Source: Syntrophomonas_B sp035447945 (lineage in GTDB: Bacteria > Bacillota > Syntrophomonadia > Syntrophomonadales > Syntrophomonadaceae). Taken from it: a stretch of 64,000 bases of DNA. The DNA lies in the NCBI GenBank assembly GCA_035447945.1, contig DAOTHZ010000003.1, forward strand, positions 6,091 to 70,090, read 5' to 3'. The notes beneath the pieces are model-generated. The model was not told the DNA's origin, did no database searches, and was given only the letters and a program-made list of their open reading frames with translations. The position numbers and the translations under genes are program-made. Of the stretch, positions 16,903-25,350 are shown in pieces; position 1 is the stretch's first letter, and every line of letters starts with the position of its first letter.

Positions 16903-17787
16903 ATGGCAGGTGCAGGAGTAAGAGAATTTAAGCGAAGAATCCGCAGCGTCAAGAACACTCAACAGATTACCAAAGCGATGAAAATGGTTGCTGCCGCTAA
17001 ATTGCGCAAGGCCCAGGAACAGGCTGAACAATCCAGGCCTTATACCGAAACCTTGCAGGGAACCTTGGCCAGATTGGCTTCTTTGGCAACCGATGTTCAG
17101 CATCCTTTGCTGGTGACCCGTGATGAAGTTCGCAAGGTTGGCTATATTGTCATCACTGCTGACCGGGGTCTATGCGGAGGGTACAATACCAACATCATCA
17201 AAGTCGCCAATGATGCCATGGCAACGGACGAGAGAAAAGTTGAAAATGCGGTTATTGCAGTGGGCAGAAAAGCCCGCGACTTCTATCGCAAGCGCAAGGG
17301 ATTGGAAGCGGAATATACCAATTTGGGAGACACAATCAGTTATACGGATGCCAGGGAAATTGCTGAATATATTATCAACGCTTATGAGAATGAAGAGCTT
17401 GATGAGGTGTATCTGGTTTATGCCAGATTTGTAAATGTACTGCGGCAGATTCCTACAGTAGCTAAGCTGTTGCCGATTGAGAAACTTGACGCAGCCGAAG
17501 AAACAGTGGAAAAATATGTGGAATACATTTATGAGCCCAGTGCCGAACTCATCCTTTTGACTTTGCTGCCCAGATATGTAGGCAGTCAGATATACCATGC
17601 CATGCTGGAGGGAAAAGCCAGCGAACACGGCGCCCGAATGACAGCCATGGGCAACGCTACCCAGAATGCAGGAGAAATCATTGATTCTTTGACCCTGCAG
17701 ATGAACAAAGTCAGACAGGCGGCCATAACCGACGAAATACTTGATATTGTTGGAGGCGCCGAAGCTCTCAATAAAGGAGGAAAGTAG
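16903..17787 (+). CDS. atpG: ATP synthase F1 subunit gamma
   Basis: The central rotating shaft. 294 residues with the conserved N-terminal helix (REFKRRIRSVKNTQQITKAM) and the C-terminal helix (ASEHGARMTAMGNATQNA) that form the coiled coil inside the alpha/beta ring. Follows atpA by 13 bases. Confidence 0.96.
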   Translation: MAGAGVREFKRRIRSVKNTQQITKAMKMVAAAKLRKAQEQAEQSRPYTETLQGTLARLASLATDVQHPLLVTRDEVRKVGYIVITADRGLCGGYNTNIIKVANDAMATDERKVENAVIAVGRKARDFYRKRKGLEAEYTNLGDTISYTDAREIAEYIINAYENEELDEVYLVYARFVNVLRQIPTVAKLLPIEKLDAAEETVEKYVEYIYEPSAELILLTLLPRYVGSQIYHAMLEGKASEHGARMTAMGNATQNAGEIIDSLTLQMNKVRQAAITDEILDIVGGAEALNKGGK

Positions 17788-17790
17788 AGA

Positions 17791-19221
17791 ATGGCGAATG
17801 TAACCTATGGAGAGGTAACTCAGGTCATCGGCGCGGTTGTGGACGTCAGGTTCAAACCGGGTGAGTTACCGGATCTAATGAACGCTATTACCATAAAATC
17901 AGAAGACCAGGATAGCAGCGCCAGGGTCATAGCTGACCTCGATGTTACCCTCGAGGCCATGCAATTGTTGGGCAACGACACCGTTCGCTGCGTTGCTTTG
18001 AGTCCTACTGACGGAATCATGAGAGGCATGAAGGCTACCAATACCGCTGCCGCCATTAAGATTCCCGTCGGCGACGGATGCCTGGGCCGGATTCTGAATG
18101 TTTTGGGCAGAGAGGTAGATAACGCTGGTCCGGTGAATGCTTCGGAATATTGGGAAATTCACCGTAATCCCCCGCCACTTACTGATCAGTTGCCGGCTAC
18201 AACCATGTTGGAAACCGGTATTAAAGTTGCCGACCTGATTTGCCCCTATGCTAAGGGAGGAAAAATTGGTCTGTTCGGTGGGGCCGGAGTTGGCAAGACC
18301 GTTATCATTCAAGAATTAATCAGAAATATTGCTTACGAGCATGGTGGATATTCCGTATTCACCGGTGTGGGTGAGCGTTCCCGTGAAGGCAATGACCTTT
18401 GGGGTGAAATGACCGAGTCCGGCGTTATTGACAAATGCGCCTTGATTTTTGGTCAGATGAATGAGCCGCCGGGCGCCCGCCTGCGGGTTGCTTTGACTGG
18501 TCTGACGGTTGCGGAGTATTTCCGTGATGTTGGCGGACAAGACGTGCTGATATTTATTGACAATATATTCCGTTTCGCCCAGGCAGGCAATGAAGTGTCC
18601 GCGCTGTTAGGACGTATGCCGTCCGCCGTTGGTTACCAGCCTACCCTGGCAACGGATATGGGTCTCTTACAGGAACGTATTACCTCGACCCGCAAAGGTT
18701 CCATCACTTCCGCCCAAGCGGTTTATGTACCGGCCGACGACTTGACTGACCCGGCACCGGCGACGACCTTTGCTCACTTGGACGCAACCACGACGCTGTC
18801 TCGTGCCATTTCCGAGTTGGGGATTTATCCGGCGGTTGATCCTCTGGATTCCACCTCCCGGATCCTTGATCCGCAGATTGTTGGTCCCAAGCATTACAAT
18901 GCGGCCCGCGGCGTACAGCAGATTCTGCAAAGATACAAAGAATTGCAGGACATTATCGCCATTCTGGGTATGGATGAATTGTCTGATGAAGACAAACTGA
19001 TCGTGGCCCGTGCCAGAAAGATTCAACGTTATCTGTCCCAGCCCTTCCACGTTGCGGAACAGTTTACGGGCAGACCGGGTATCTATGTACCGGTTGCCGA
19101 GACGGTTGAATCGTTTACCCAGGTGCTGGCAGGCAAACATGATGCACTGTCTGAAGAAGCATTCTACATGATGGGAAATATTGATACGGTATTGGCAAAT
19201 GCAAAAAGATTGGAGGGGTAG
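17791..19221 (+). CDS. atpD: ATP synthase F1 subunit beta
   Basis: Catalytic subunit. 476 residues with Walker A GGAGVGKTV, the GERSREGNDL motif that follows it, Walker B VLIFIDNI, and the C-terminal DELSDEDK segment (the DELSEED loop variant). All catalytic motifs are intact. Starts three bases after atpG. Confidence 0.97.
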   Translation: MANVTYGEVTQVIGAVVDVRFKPGELPDLMNAITIKSEDQDSSARVIADLDVTLEAMQLLGNDTVRCVALSPTDGIMRGMKATNTAAAIKIPVGDGCLGRILNVLGREVDNAGPVNASEYWEIHRNPPPLTDQLPATTMLETGIKVADLICPYAKGGKIGLFGGAGVGKTVIIQELIRNIAYEHGGYSVFTGVGERSREGNDLWGEMTESGVIDKCALIFGQMNEPPGARLRVALTGLTVAEYFRDVGGQDVLIFIDNIFRFAQAGNEVSALLGRMPSAVGYQPTLATDMGLLQERITSTRKGSITSAQAVYVPADDLTDPAPATTFAHLDATTTLSRAISELGIYPAVDPLDSTSRILDPQIVGPKHYNAARGVQQILQRYKELQDIIAILGMDELSDEDKLIVARARKIQRYLSQPFHVAEQFTGRPGIYVPVAETVESFTQVLAGKHDALSEEAFYMMGNIDTVLANAKRLEG

Positions 19222-19224
19222 TCT

Positions 19225-19644
19225 GTGGCAGACAACACCTTCATGGTTGAAATTGTTACACCGGAGCAGATTCTCTTTAAAGATGAAGTTCAATTTCTGG
19301 TGGTTCCGGAACTTAATGGTGAGCTGGGTATATTGAAAAACCATGCTCCCATGATAGCAGCACTGGATGTTGGCGTGATGAGATATACTGATCCGGCAGG
19401 CAAAGTAAAAAAAATAGCCTTAAGCGGCGGATTTATGGAAGTTATCTATAATGAAGTCCGTGTCTTGGCTGAAACGGCTGAACAGGGATCGGAGATCGAT
19501 ATTCTAAGAGCCAAGGCCGCCAAAGAAAGAGCGGAAAAAAGGCTGCAGGCAATTAACGAGAATATCAACCATGCACGAGCCGAAATGGCATTAAGAAGAG
19601 CCGTTACAAGGCTCAAAGCAGCAGATGCTCTTTTAAAAGAATAA
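19225..19644 (+). CDS. atpC: ATP synthase F1 subunit epsilon
   Basis: Regulatory and coupling subunit; its C-terminal helices can block rotation. 139 residues: an N-terminal beta sandwich (to about 85, with VPELNGELGILKNHAPM) and two C-terminal helices rich in Ala, Arg and Glu. GTG start three bases after atpD. It ends the operon. Confidence 0.95.
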   Translation: MADNTFMVEIVTPEQILFKDEVQFLVVPELNGELGILKNHAPMIAALDVGVMRYTDPAGKVKKIALSGGFMEVIYNEVRVLAETAEQGSEIDILRAKAAKERAEKRLQAINENINHARAEMALRRAVTRLKAADALLKE

Positions 19645-19654
19645 AATCTGGTTA

Positions 19655-19690
19655 CCAAAGCCGGAAGGATGATTTACCTTCCGGCTTTGG
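19655..19690 (+). terminator. Terminator after the atp operon
   Basis: A perfect 14-bp stem (19655-19668 with 19677-19690, CCAAAGCCGGAAGG and complement, 8-base loop). The tail is ATTATAAA rather than a pure U-run, so termination may be partial, but position and stem strength support the call. Confidence 0.8.
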
Positions 19691-19702
19691 ATTATAAACC
19701 GA

Positions 19703-19731
19703 TTGGCACACGGCCAAATTCGTAATATACT
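19703..19731 (+). promoter_or_regulatory. Sigma-A promoter for the small membrane protein pair
   Basis: TTGGCA at 19703-19708, a 17-base spacer and TATACT at 19726-19731. It lies directly downstream of the atp terminator and about 80 bases before the next start codon. Confidence 0.65.
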
Positions 19732-19813
19732 ATAATTAAATTTATCACAAAACGTAATATTGCGTGTTGTGCATTACTGTGCTGAATATGGCATTTAAAA
19801 GAGGTTATTGGCT

Positions 19814-20038
19814 GTGGACAAATTGATGTTACTTAAGGCATTGGTTATTGCCATAACTGTATATTATCTGATGAAAGGCATTCTTTATCTGGTTCTTTGG
19901 CAGGTATTGTCGAAAGCGGAGGAGAACGGTAAGGTGAGAGCTGCCAAAGCCCGCAGTATTATTATGGAACAACGGCGCAAAAGAGATGAAAGAGAAGCGC
20001 AACTGGCGCAGGAAAGGAAGGAAAAGAGACTCTATTAA
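19814..20038 (+). CDS. Small single-pass membrane protein with a charged tail (unknown)
   Basis: 74 residues, not recognised. An N-terminal hydrophobic helix (about 5-28) is followed by a highly charged helical tail of Arg, Lys, Glu and Gln that is likely a coiled coil. GTG at 19814 is nine bases after GAGG; a TTG at 19808 is an alternative only four bases away from it. The next gene has the same architecture. In Bacillus the same place, between atpC and ywmB, holds two small genes (ywzB, ywmA), but I see no clear sequence similarity to them. Confidence 0.65.
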   Translation: MDKLMLLKALVIAITVYYLMKGILYLVLWQVLSKAEENGKVRAAKARSIIMEQRRKRDEREAQLAQERKEKRLY

Positions 20039-20100
20039 GTTCCTGCCGGCACTCTTATGGAATTGGCGCCGGGAGCAATTTTCCAGAATGGGTGGTTTAT

Positions 20101-20331
20101 ATGGGAGATTTACAAATTAAATTTTTAATTTTAATCGTATTGGTATTTTTAATCACCGCCGGCTTTTGTATATTGATCTGGCAGCAGACCAAAAAGTTTG
20201 AGAAAAAGGCCTTGCTAGCCAAACAACGGCAAAAGGAATATGAAAAGGAACTGCGTCTAAAGATCCAGGAAGAAAAAAGAGCGCAAAAGGAAAAAGCAGC
20301 GGTAACATCATCGCAAGAACCGGAGAATTGA
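20101..20331 (+). CDS. Small single-pass membrane protein with a charged coiled-coil tail (unknown)
   Basis: 76 residues with one membrane helix (about 6-30, FLILIVLVFLITAGFCILIW) and a lysine/glutamate-rich coiled-coil tail. It has the same layout as the gene 60 bases upstream, so the two may be diverged duplicates. The ATG at 20101 follows GGGTGGT; the open frame begins nine bases earlier at a GTG. The function is unknown. Confidence 0.65.
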   Translation: MGDLQIKFLILIVLVFLITAGFCILIWQQTKKFEKKALLAKQRQKEYEKELRLKIQEEKRAQKEKAAVTSSQEPEN

Positions 20332-20429
20332 TTTTCTAAGCGGGTGATACTTGCACAAGAACGGACGAATTAACTGTCATAAAGTCAAACCTAAATCAAA
20401 TGAGTAAACGAAAGGGCGAAACAAGCGGA

Positions 20430-20474
20430 GAAGCCTGATGAATGAACGTACCGAACGTTCATTCATCAGGCTTC
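20430..20474 (+). terminator. 20-bp perfect hairpin, probable terminator
   Basis: Bases 20430-20449 and 20455-20474 are exact inverted repeats with a 5-base loop, followed by CCGTTATTTT. The stem is unusually long for a terminator, and the T-run is short. It is the main element in the 310 bases (20332-20641) between the small membrane genes and ywmB; otherwise that stretch holds only possible weak promoter sequence. Confidence 0.6.
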
Positions 20475-20641
20475 CCGTTATTTTAGAAGCAGTTCGCTTC
20501 ATGCAGTATTGTTGACCTCGTCAGTTGTTATCGGGGTACATTAGAGGATGATATTTCTCCTTGCCCGGCATAACCGGAGAATATTCCCCGGCAAATGTGT
20601 CAACAATTTGGGTAGATCACAACGGGTAAGGGGAAGGGCAA

Positions 20642-21373
20642 ATGAGAAAATTATTTATTTATATTTTTGTATTTATTTTACTATGTTATGTAATTGAAAC
20701 AGAAATTAAACATTCAATTGCTGAACCAATTGATCATGGTTCGCCATATTGTCTATCTTTTACATCAATCGGTGCAATTTTGCTCGAATCCAGATTGGAT
20801 TGTTGGGCAAAAATAAAAACAGCCAATCATTTTCAGGAACTGGATGCCGAATTAATCATGATATTGCAATTATTGGATCTGCCTTTTCAAAGATCAGCAA
20901 TTATGCATGAACAGCAAACAGATTATATATCATTATTTTACCATGCAACCAAGAACCAAACGGATTACTTTATTCGCCTTCAAACCGAAAGTCAAAACAC
21001 TTATTTCCTTTTAACAGCCATTTCTTCCCAAGATGATCTTGCTTTACACCAGGATGAAAAAAGATTAAAAGAACGCTATCAAAGCCAGTCTTATTTTCAA
21101 TACAAAGGAATGATGAATGAACGACCCGATCAGGCTGAACGACGTCAAATGCTGCAGGTTGTATGTCAAAGTTTGCAGGCTCGGGCAATCGATCATTATA
21201 GTGCGCAAAACATGGATTGTATGGCAGCCTTTAGTCCTTTATTACGGGAAAATTATGATCAAGTTAAGCTGGCCGGAGAAAACTACAATCTGCAAGCGGC
21301 CATCCGCAATGACAGTGTTTTAAACCAGAGTTATATTTATTTAGGTGTTCCGTTGCTGCTAAATGATTACTAG
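20642..21373 (+). CDS. YwmB-like protein (TATA-box-binding-like fold)
   Basis: A 243-residue exported or membrane-anchored protein with an N-terminal hydrophobic segment (about 3-20). Length, position directly before murA, and the C-terminal YIYLGVPLLLNDY ending fit the YwmB family, a Firmicutes protein with a TATA-binding-like fold and no known biochemical role. Sequence similarity is loose, so the call rests largely on context. The coding sequence is visibly more AT-rich than the genes around 1-20 kb. Confidence 0.65.
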   Translation: MRKLFIYIFVFILLCYVIETEIKHSIAEPIDHGSPYCLSFTSIGAILLESRLDCWAKIKTANHFQELDAELIMILQLLDLPFQRSAIMHEQQTDYISLFYHATKNQTDYFIRLQTESQNTYFLLTAISSQDDLALHQDEKRLKERYQSQSYFQYKGMMNERPDQAERRQMLQVVCQSLQARAIDHYSAQNMDCMAAFSPLLRENYDQVKLAGENYNLQAAIRNDSVLNQSYIYLGVPLLLNDY

Positions 21374-21391
21374 GGAGGTGGTGATTGAAAA

Positions 21392-22633
21392 TTGGAAATG
21401 TATATTCAAGGAAGAACAAGACTAAAGGGCGAGGTGGAAATCAGTACATCAAAAAATGCCATTTTGCCAATTATTGCCGCAACTGTTTTGACGGATGAAA
21501 AAGTGGTTCTGAAAAGAGTTCCCCGGATCAAAGACGTTGATACAATCTGTCAAATTTTGCAGCAACTTGGTAAAGAAATTCAAGTAAAAGAGGATTATTT
21601 AGTTTTTAACAGTCGTGTGCTGCAAACAACACCCCCTTATGATTTGGTAAGACAAATGCGGGCTTCATTTCTGCTCATGGGGGCATTGCTTTCCAGATGT
21701 GGAAAAGTAAGAGTTTCTCTGCCTGGTGGTTGTGCCATCGGTAATCGCCCTATTGATTTGCATTTAAAGGGATTTGCAGCAATGGGAGCAGAAATAAAAT
21801 TTAATGGTGGAGACGTTATTGCCAAAGCCAATAAATTAATGGGAAATCATATCTATCTTGATTTTCCCAGTGTGGGGGCCACTGAAAATATAATGATGGC
21901 TGCATCTTTGGCGGATGGAACAACTTGGATTGAAAATGCTGCCTTGGAACCGGAAATCGTAGATTTGGCCAATTTTATCAACATGATGGGCGGCCATGTA
22001 AGTGGAGCGGGGACAAATGTGATTAAGATTCAAGGGGTTGAATTGCTTTCCGGTACTGAGTATACACCTATACCGGATCGTATTGAAGCAGGTACTTATT
22101 TAATCGCTGTGGCAGCTACAGCCGGAGAAGCAGTCATTAAAAATGTTATTCCTGAACATTTAAAATCAATAACAGCTAAATTGGAAGAAAGCGGTGCGGT
22201 CATTGAAGAAAGCAATTATGCCATTCAAATCAAAAGAGAAGGCAAAATTAAACCGGTTTATATTAAAACTTTGCCTTATCCGGGATTTCCAACCGATATG
22301 CAGGCGCAAATCATGGCTTATTTAAGCTTTGCGAACGGAACCAGTGTGATTAGCGAGTCAGTTTTTGAGAACCGTTTTATGCATGTTCAAGAACTGCTAA
22401 GGATGGGAGCCGATATCAGAACGGAAGGAAAATCAGCCATTATCAGAGGCGTCAAAGAGTTGACTGGTGCCCGTGTCAGAGCCAGTGATTTAAGAGCTGG
22501 TGCAGCATTGATTATAGCCGGGTTAAGTGCCCAGGGAAAAACCATTGTTACTGAGAACGAGCATGTTGAACGGGGTTATGAGGATATTGACAAAAAGCTA
22601 AAGCAAATGGGTGCTCAGATTTATTTAAACTAG
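21392..22633 (+). CDS. murA: UDP-N-acetylglucosamine 1-carboxyvinyltransferase
   Basis: First committed step of peptidoglycan synthesis: transfers enolpyruvate from PEP to UDP-GlcNAc. 413 residues, with KNAILPIIAA near the start and the catalytic loop LPGGCAIGNRPIDLHL; the PEP-reactive cysteine is present, so the natural target of fosfomycin is kept. The TTG start at 21392 follows GGGAGGTGG at about 11 bases; an ATG six bases later is a possible alternative. It ends at a hairpin facing the minus-strand phosphoesterase gene. Confidence 0.95.
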   Translation: MEMYIQGRTRLKGEVEISTSKNAILPIIAATVLTDEKVVLKRVPRIKDVDTICQILQQLGKEIQVKEDYLVFNSRVLQTTPPYDLVRQMRASFLLMGALLSRCGKVRVSLPGGCAIGNRPIDLHLKGFAAMGAEIKFNGGDVIAKANKLMGNHIYLDFPSVGATENIMMAASLADGTTWIENAALEPEIVDLANFINMMGGHVSGAGTNVIKIQGVELLSGTEYTPIPDRIEAGTYLIAVAATAGEAVIKNVIPEHLKSITAKLEESGAVIEESNYAIQIKREGKIKPVYIKTLPYPGFPTDMQAQIMAYLSFANGTSVISESVFENRFMHVQELLRMGADIRTEGKSAIIRGVKELTGARVRASDLRAGAALIIAGLSAQGKTIVTENEHVERGYEDIDKKLKQMGAQIYLN

Positions 22634-22641
22634 GCAGAAGG

Positions 22642-22684
22642 ATAAAACGGTGTCTGACAGGGACTGTCAAGATCACCGTTTTAT
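22642..22684. terminator. Bidirectional terminator between murA and the phosphoesterase gene
   Basis: An 11-bp outer stem (22642-22652 with 22674-22684) encloses a second 6-bp stem (TGACAG/CTGTCA). T-rich sequence lies at the 3' end on either strand (TTTTATTC on plus, TTTTAT on minus). It separates two convergent genes. Confidence 0.8.
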
Positions 22685-22721
22685 TCATGCGAAATTTTGT
22701 AGAGGCATTTAACAGGGGTAC

Positions 22722-23660
22722 TTAACCCGAAGTTAAGGTCGGCAATTCCACTTCCCCACGATTGTTAATATCAATCAAACAACCACGAAGTTGGATTTCA
22801 TCATAGTTGCTGCCAGGATTCACGCAGATGGTTCGGCCGATTTTACAGATTCCCCGACTGGGATGAACATGACCGTGCAAACTTAACAAAGGCTGGTATT
22901 TTTTTATAGCTTCAGCCACAGCGGTGCTGCCTACTGGGCCGGTAGCCAGGGAATCACCATCCAAAATGGGATTCAAATCTTCATCATAAAGCGTATCTTG
23001 ATCCAGATCAGTGTCCCGGGGGGGAACATGAATATTAAATATACATTTATTCATGTTTTTCACCTGGGAAGCCAATTTTTCAATTTTTTGGGCCAACTCT
23101 TCTTCGCTGACATCACGGGGATATTTGAAAATGGTTGGATGTCCATGGCTTAAAGACAGTATTTCGTATCCTTTTATTTCTACTATTTTATCATCCCCGT
23201 TTTGTACATATTGCATTTTATTCAGATAGTCATCAATATAAAATGGATCGTCATTGCCGGGTATTACTACACAGGGAATGCCGTTCTTTTTAAAGCGCTC
23301 ATCCATCAGCTTGGCCCATTCTTCGATTTGCTTGATCTGCAGTTCTTTAGTAATTCGTTCTACGCCGCTTTCATCAATTTGGTCGATCTCCTGTTCACTC
23401 AAGATAATCCAGTAAAAACCTGCATCCCGGAGTGTCTTTTGCAGGTCCGGCAGTTCTCCTTCATTTTTGATTTTAACCGTTGAGCCGTAATATGTGGCTT
23501 CATAGTAACCTTCCTTGGTTTTAATAATCGGCACGACTGCTTTGCCAACAAAATCTCCGCCATAGATTACCAGATCTGCCTTGTAAAATGGTCCGGCGTT
23601 GGTAAACTTGCGAAAAGTACTTTCTGCTGCATGAGCATCACTTGCGTAAAAAATTTTCAT
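22722..23660 (-). CDS. Calcineurin-like metallophosphoesterase
   Basis: 312 residues. The five metal-binding blocks of the family are visible: DAH near the start (FYASDAHA), GGD (VIYGGD), GND (VIPGNDDP), a lone histidine in NIHVPPRDTD, and GHVHPSRG. It probably hydrolyses a phosphodiester or phosphomonoester with two metals; the substrate is unknown. It is the last gene of the minus-strand island that starts at the DUF1540 gene. ATG start at 23660 with AGGGGTGAAG upstream. Confidence 0.85.
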   Translation of the reverse strand: MKIFYASDAHAAESTFRKFTNAGPFYKADLVIYGGDFVGKAVVPIIKTKEGYYEATYYGSTVKIKNEGELPDLQKTLRDAGFYWIILSEQEIDQIDESGVERITKELQIKQIEEWAKLMDERFKKNGIPCVVIPGNDDPFYIDDYLNKMQYVQNGDDKIVEIKGYEILSLSHGHPTIFKYPRDVSEEELAQKIEKLASQVKNMNKCIFNIHVPPRDTDLDQDTLYDEDLNPILDGDSLATGPVGSTAVAEAIKKYQPLLSLHGHVHPSRGICKIGRTICVNPGSNYDEIQLRGCLIDINNRGEVELPTLTSG

Positions 23661-23691
23661 GGTAAACGCTTCACCCCTTTTCTATTCTTAT

Positions 23692-25284
23692 TTAGTCAGC
23701 CGGTATTTCTAAAAATTGAATGTCTATGTTTATCCCTTGTTTTGCATAGGAAGCTTTTGACAGATAGTAAATAATGATAGGCAAAACCAGCAGGATAATT
23801 GACATTACGATCATGGTATAGGGCATGTCTCCTTTAAAGAAGGGAATAAGGAGATAGGCGCAGATGGAAACACTGATGATCGTTGTCAAAATACCTAACC
23901 AGGAAACGACGGGAAGACCCATGAATCTTCCCCGGACTACGGGTGGAGCTGATTCAAACAACAGTTTGCGGCGATAAGGGAATACGATGCCGGCAATACC
24001 GAGCAGAATCCAAGCCAGGAACCAGGTGAAAATCGTGTAGCCGATATAAGCGGTCCAGGCTGGCAAATAAACGTCCAGCAACAAGAAGATTTCTGCGACA
24101 GCCAGGGCTATGGTAGAAGCAATCACCGGGGAACCGGATTTGGGATCAATTTGGGAAGTTTTGGCCGGAACCAGACGATCAAATCCCCAGGCATATATAT
24201 TACGGGTTGGGCCAAAGCTCATACCGGCACAGGAACCGAAAGTGGCCATAAAAAAGGCAATGGCGATCAGGAAAATAAAGAGAGGACTCTGGGTCAGAAT
24301 ACCCAGTAATATCGTTGCAAAAGGTTCATAAGCGCCAAAGGGATAAGCCGCATTGCCAGTCCCTGACAGGTACATCAAGGCATTGGTCCATAAGTTACCA
24401 AAGATTTTGTAGCTTAATCCATAGAATATTGCCCAGGCGCTCATTAAAATAACCAACGAACCAAACATGGCCAATAACTGAGACTTCTGTACACTGCGAA
24501 CTTCTCCGGCCAGATTGGCGCCGAATGTAGCCCCCAAAGTGTTAAGTATAATGTATGTTGAACCGGCCATTATAGTAGCACCAAAGAGAAATTTATTGGG
24601 ATGTCCGGCTTGCACGGCCAGAGGTATAACATCGTTGTAATTTAAACCGCTCAAGCGGGTGAAATTGGCAGCAAAAGTCCCGGGATCAGCCATTAAGGCA
24701 GCTACAATGAAGGTTAGAGCCCCAACCCCGGTGCCAATCAAGGCCATCCAGGACATTTTCATCATGGCCCGACTGCCTTTGTAGAAAACCATCCAGATAA
24801 TAAAGATCATTATCGTGCCGAGTATTGCCCGGATATGAGGCGTATTTAAAAAAGATGCCCATTGCATCCACATTTGATTCCCACTGACAATACCCATGGA
24901 AGCGAAAAACTCAACCAAAGCATATTTTAATGCCCAATCTGAACATACCCCCGTCCAAGAGATGGCTGTAAAGGAAATCATGAAACTGGACATTAAGCCC
25001 AGTGATGGATGCAGGATTCGACTGATATAGATGTATTCACCGCCTTGTCGAGGCATGGCTACTGAAAGCAGCCAGTACAGTCCGGCGATGACAAACATTT
25101 GTGAAACCGTCAAAATCGCCCAGGACATATGTGCACCGGGATAAAGAAACGGGGCCCACATCAAATAGACGAGTGCGTACATGAGTCCCGGGTTAACGGT
25201 GGAATAAACCAGCGTGTCATAAGGGCTGATTTGTCGAGTAAAACCTACGGCACTTTGTTGAAAAAGTTCCAAACCTCTTGCCAA
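23692..25284 (-). CDS. APC-superfamily amino acid permease
   Basis: A 530-residue integral membrane protein with about 12 or more hydrophobic helices. PRQGGEYIYISRILHP in helix 3 is the typical APC sequence (G-G-E-Y/D-Y), and FGSCAGMSFGPTRNIYAWGFDRL is characteristic of helices 8-9 in amino acid permeases. Start: TTG at 25284, six bases after GAGGAGGG; the frame remains open further upstream but without a better site. It probably imports the amino acid processed by the neighbouring PLP enzymes, but the substrate cannot be read from sequence. Confidence 0.85.
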   Translation of the reverse strand: MARGLELFQQSAVGFTRQISPYDTLVYSTVNPGLMYALVYLMWAPFLYPGAHMSWAILTVSQMFVIAGLYWLLSVAMPRQGGEYIYISRILHPSLGLMSSFMISFTAISWTGVCSDWALKYALVEFFASMGIVSGNQMWMQWASFLNTPHIRAILGTIMIFIIWMVFYKGSRAMMKMSWMALIGTGVGALTFIVAALMADPGTFAANFTRLSGLNYNDVIPLAVQAGHPNKFLFGATIMAGSTYIILNTLGATFGANLAGEVRSVQKSQLLAMFGSLVILMSAWAIFYGLSYKIFGNLWTNALMYLSGTGNAAYPFGAYEPFATILLGILTQSPLFIFLIAIAFFMATFGSCAGMSFGPTRNIYAWGFDRLVPAKTSQIDPKSGSPVIASTIALAVAEIFLLLDVYLPAWTAYIGYTIFTWFLAWILLGIAGIVFPYRRKLLFESAPPVVRGRFMGLPVVSWLGILTTIISVSICAYLLIPFFKGDMPYTMIVMSIILLVLPIIIYYLSKASYAKQGINIDIQFLEIPAD

Positions 25285-25350
25285 GTGGCATCCCTCCTCG
25301 TTTTTATAAATCATGAATAACATCCAGGGAAAGTTTATTTTTTCCCGAGC

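Noticed and set aside
20642..22633. Horizontal transfer of ywmB-murA because of AT-rich sequence
   Set aside because: Gene order matches that of other Firmicutes and MurA is a core gene, so local base composition alone is not enough.
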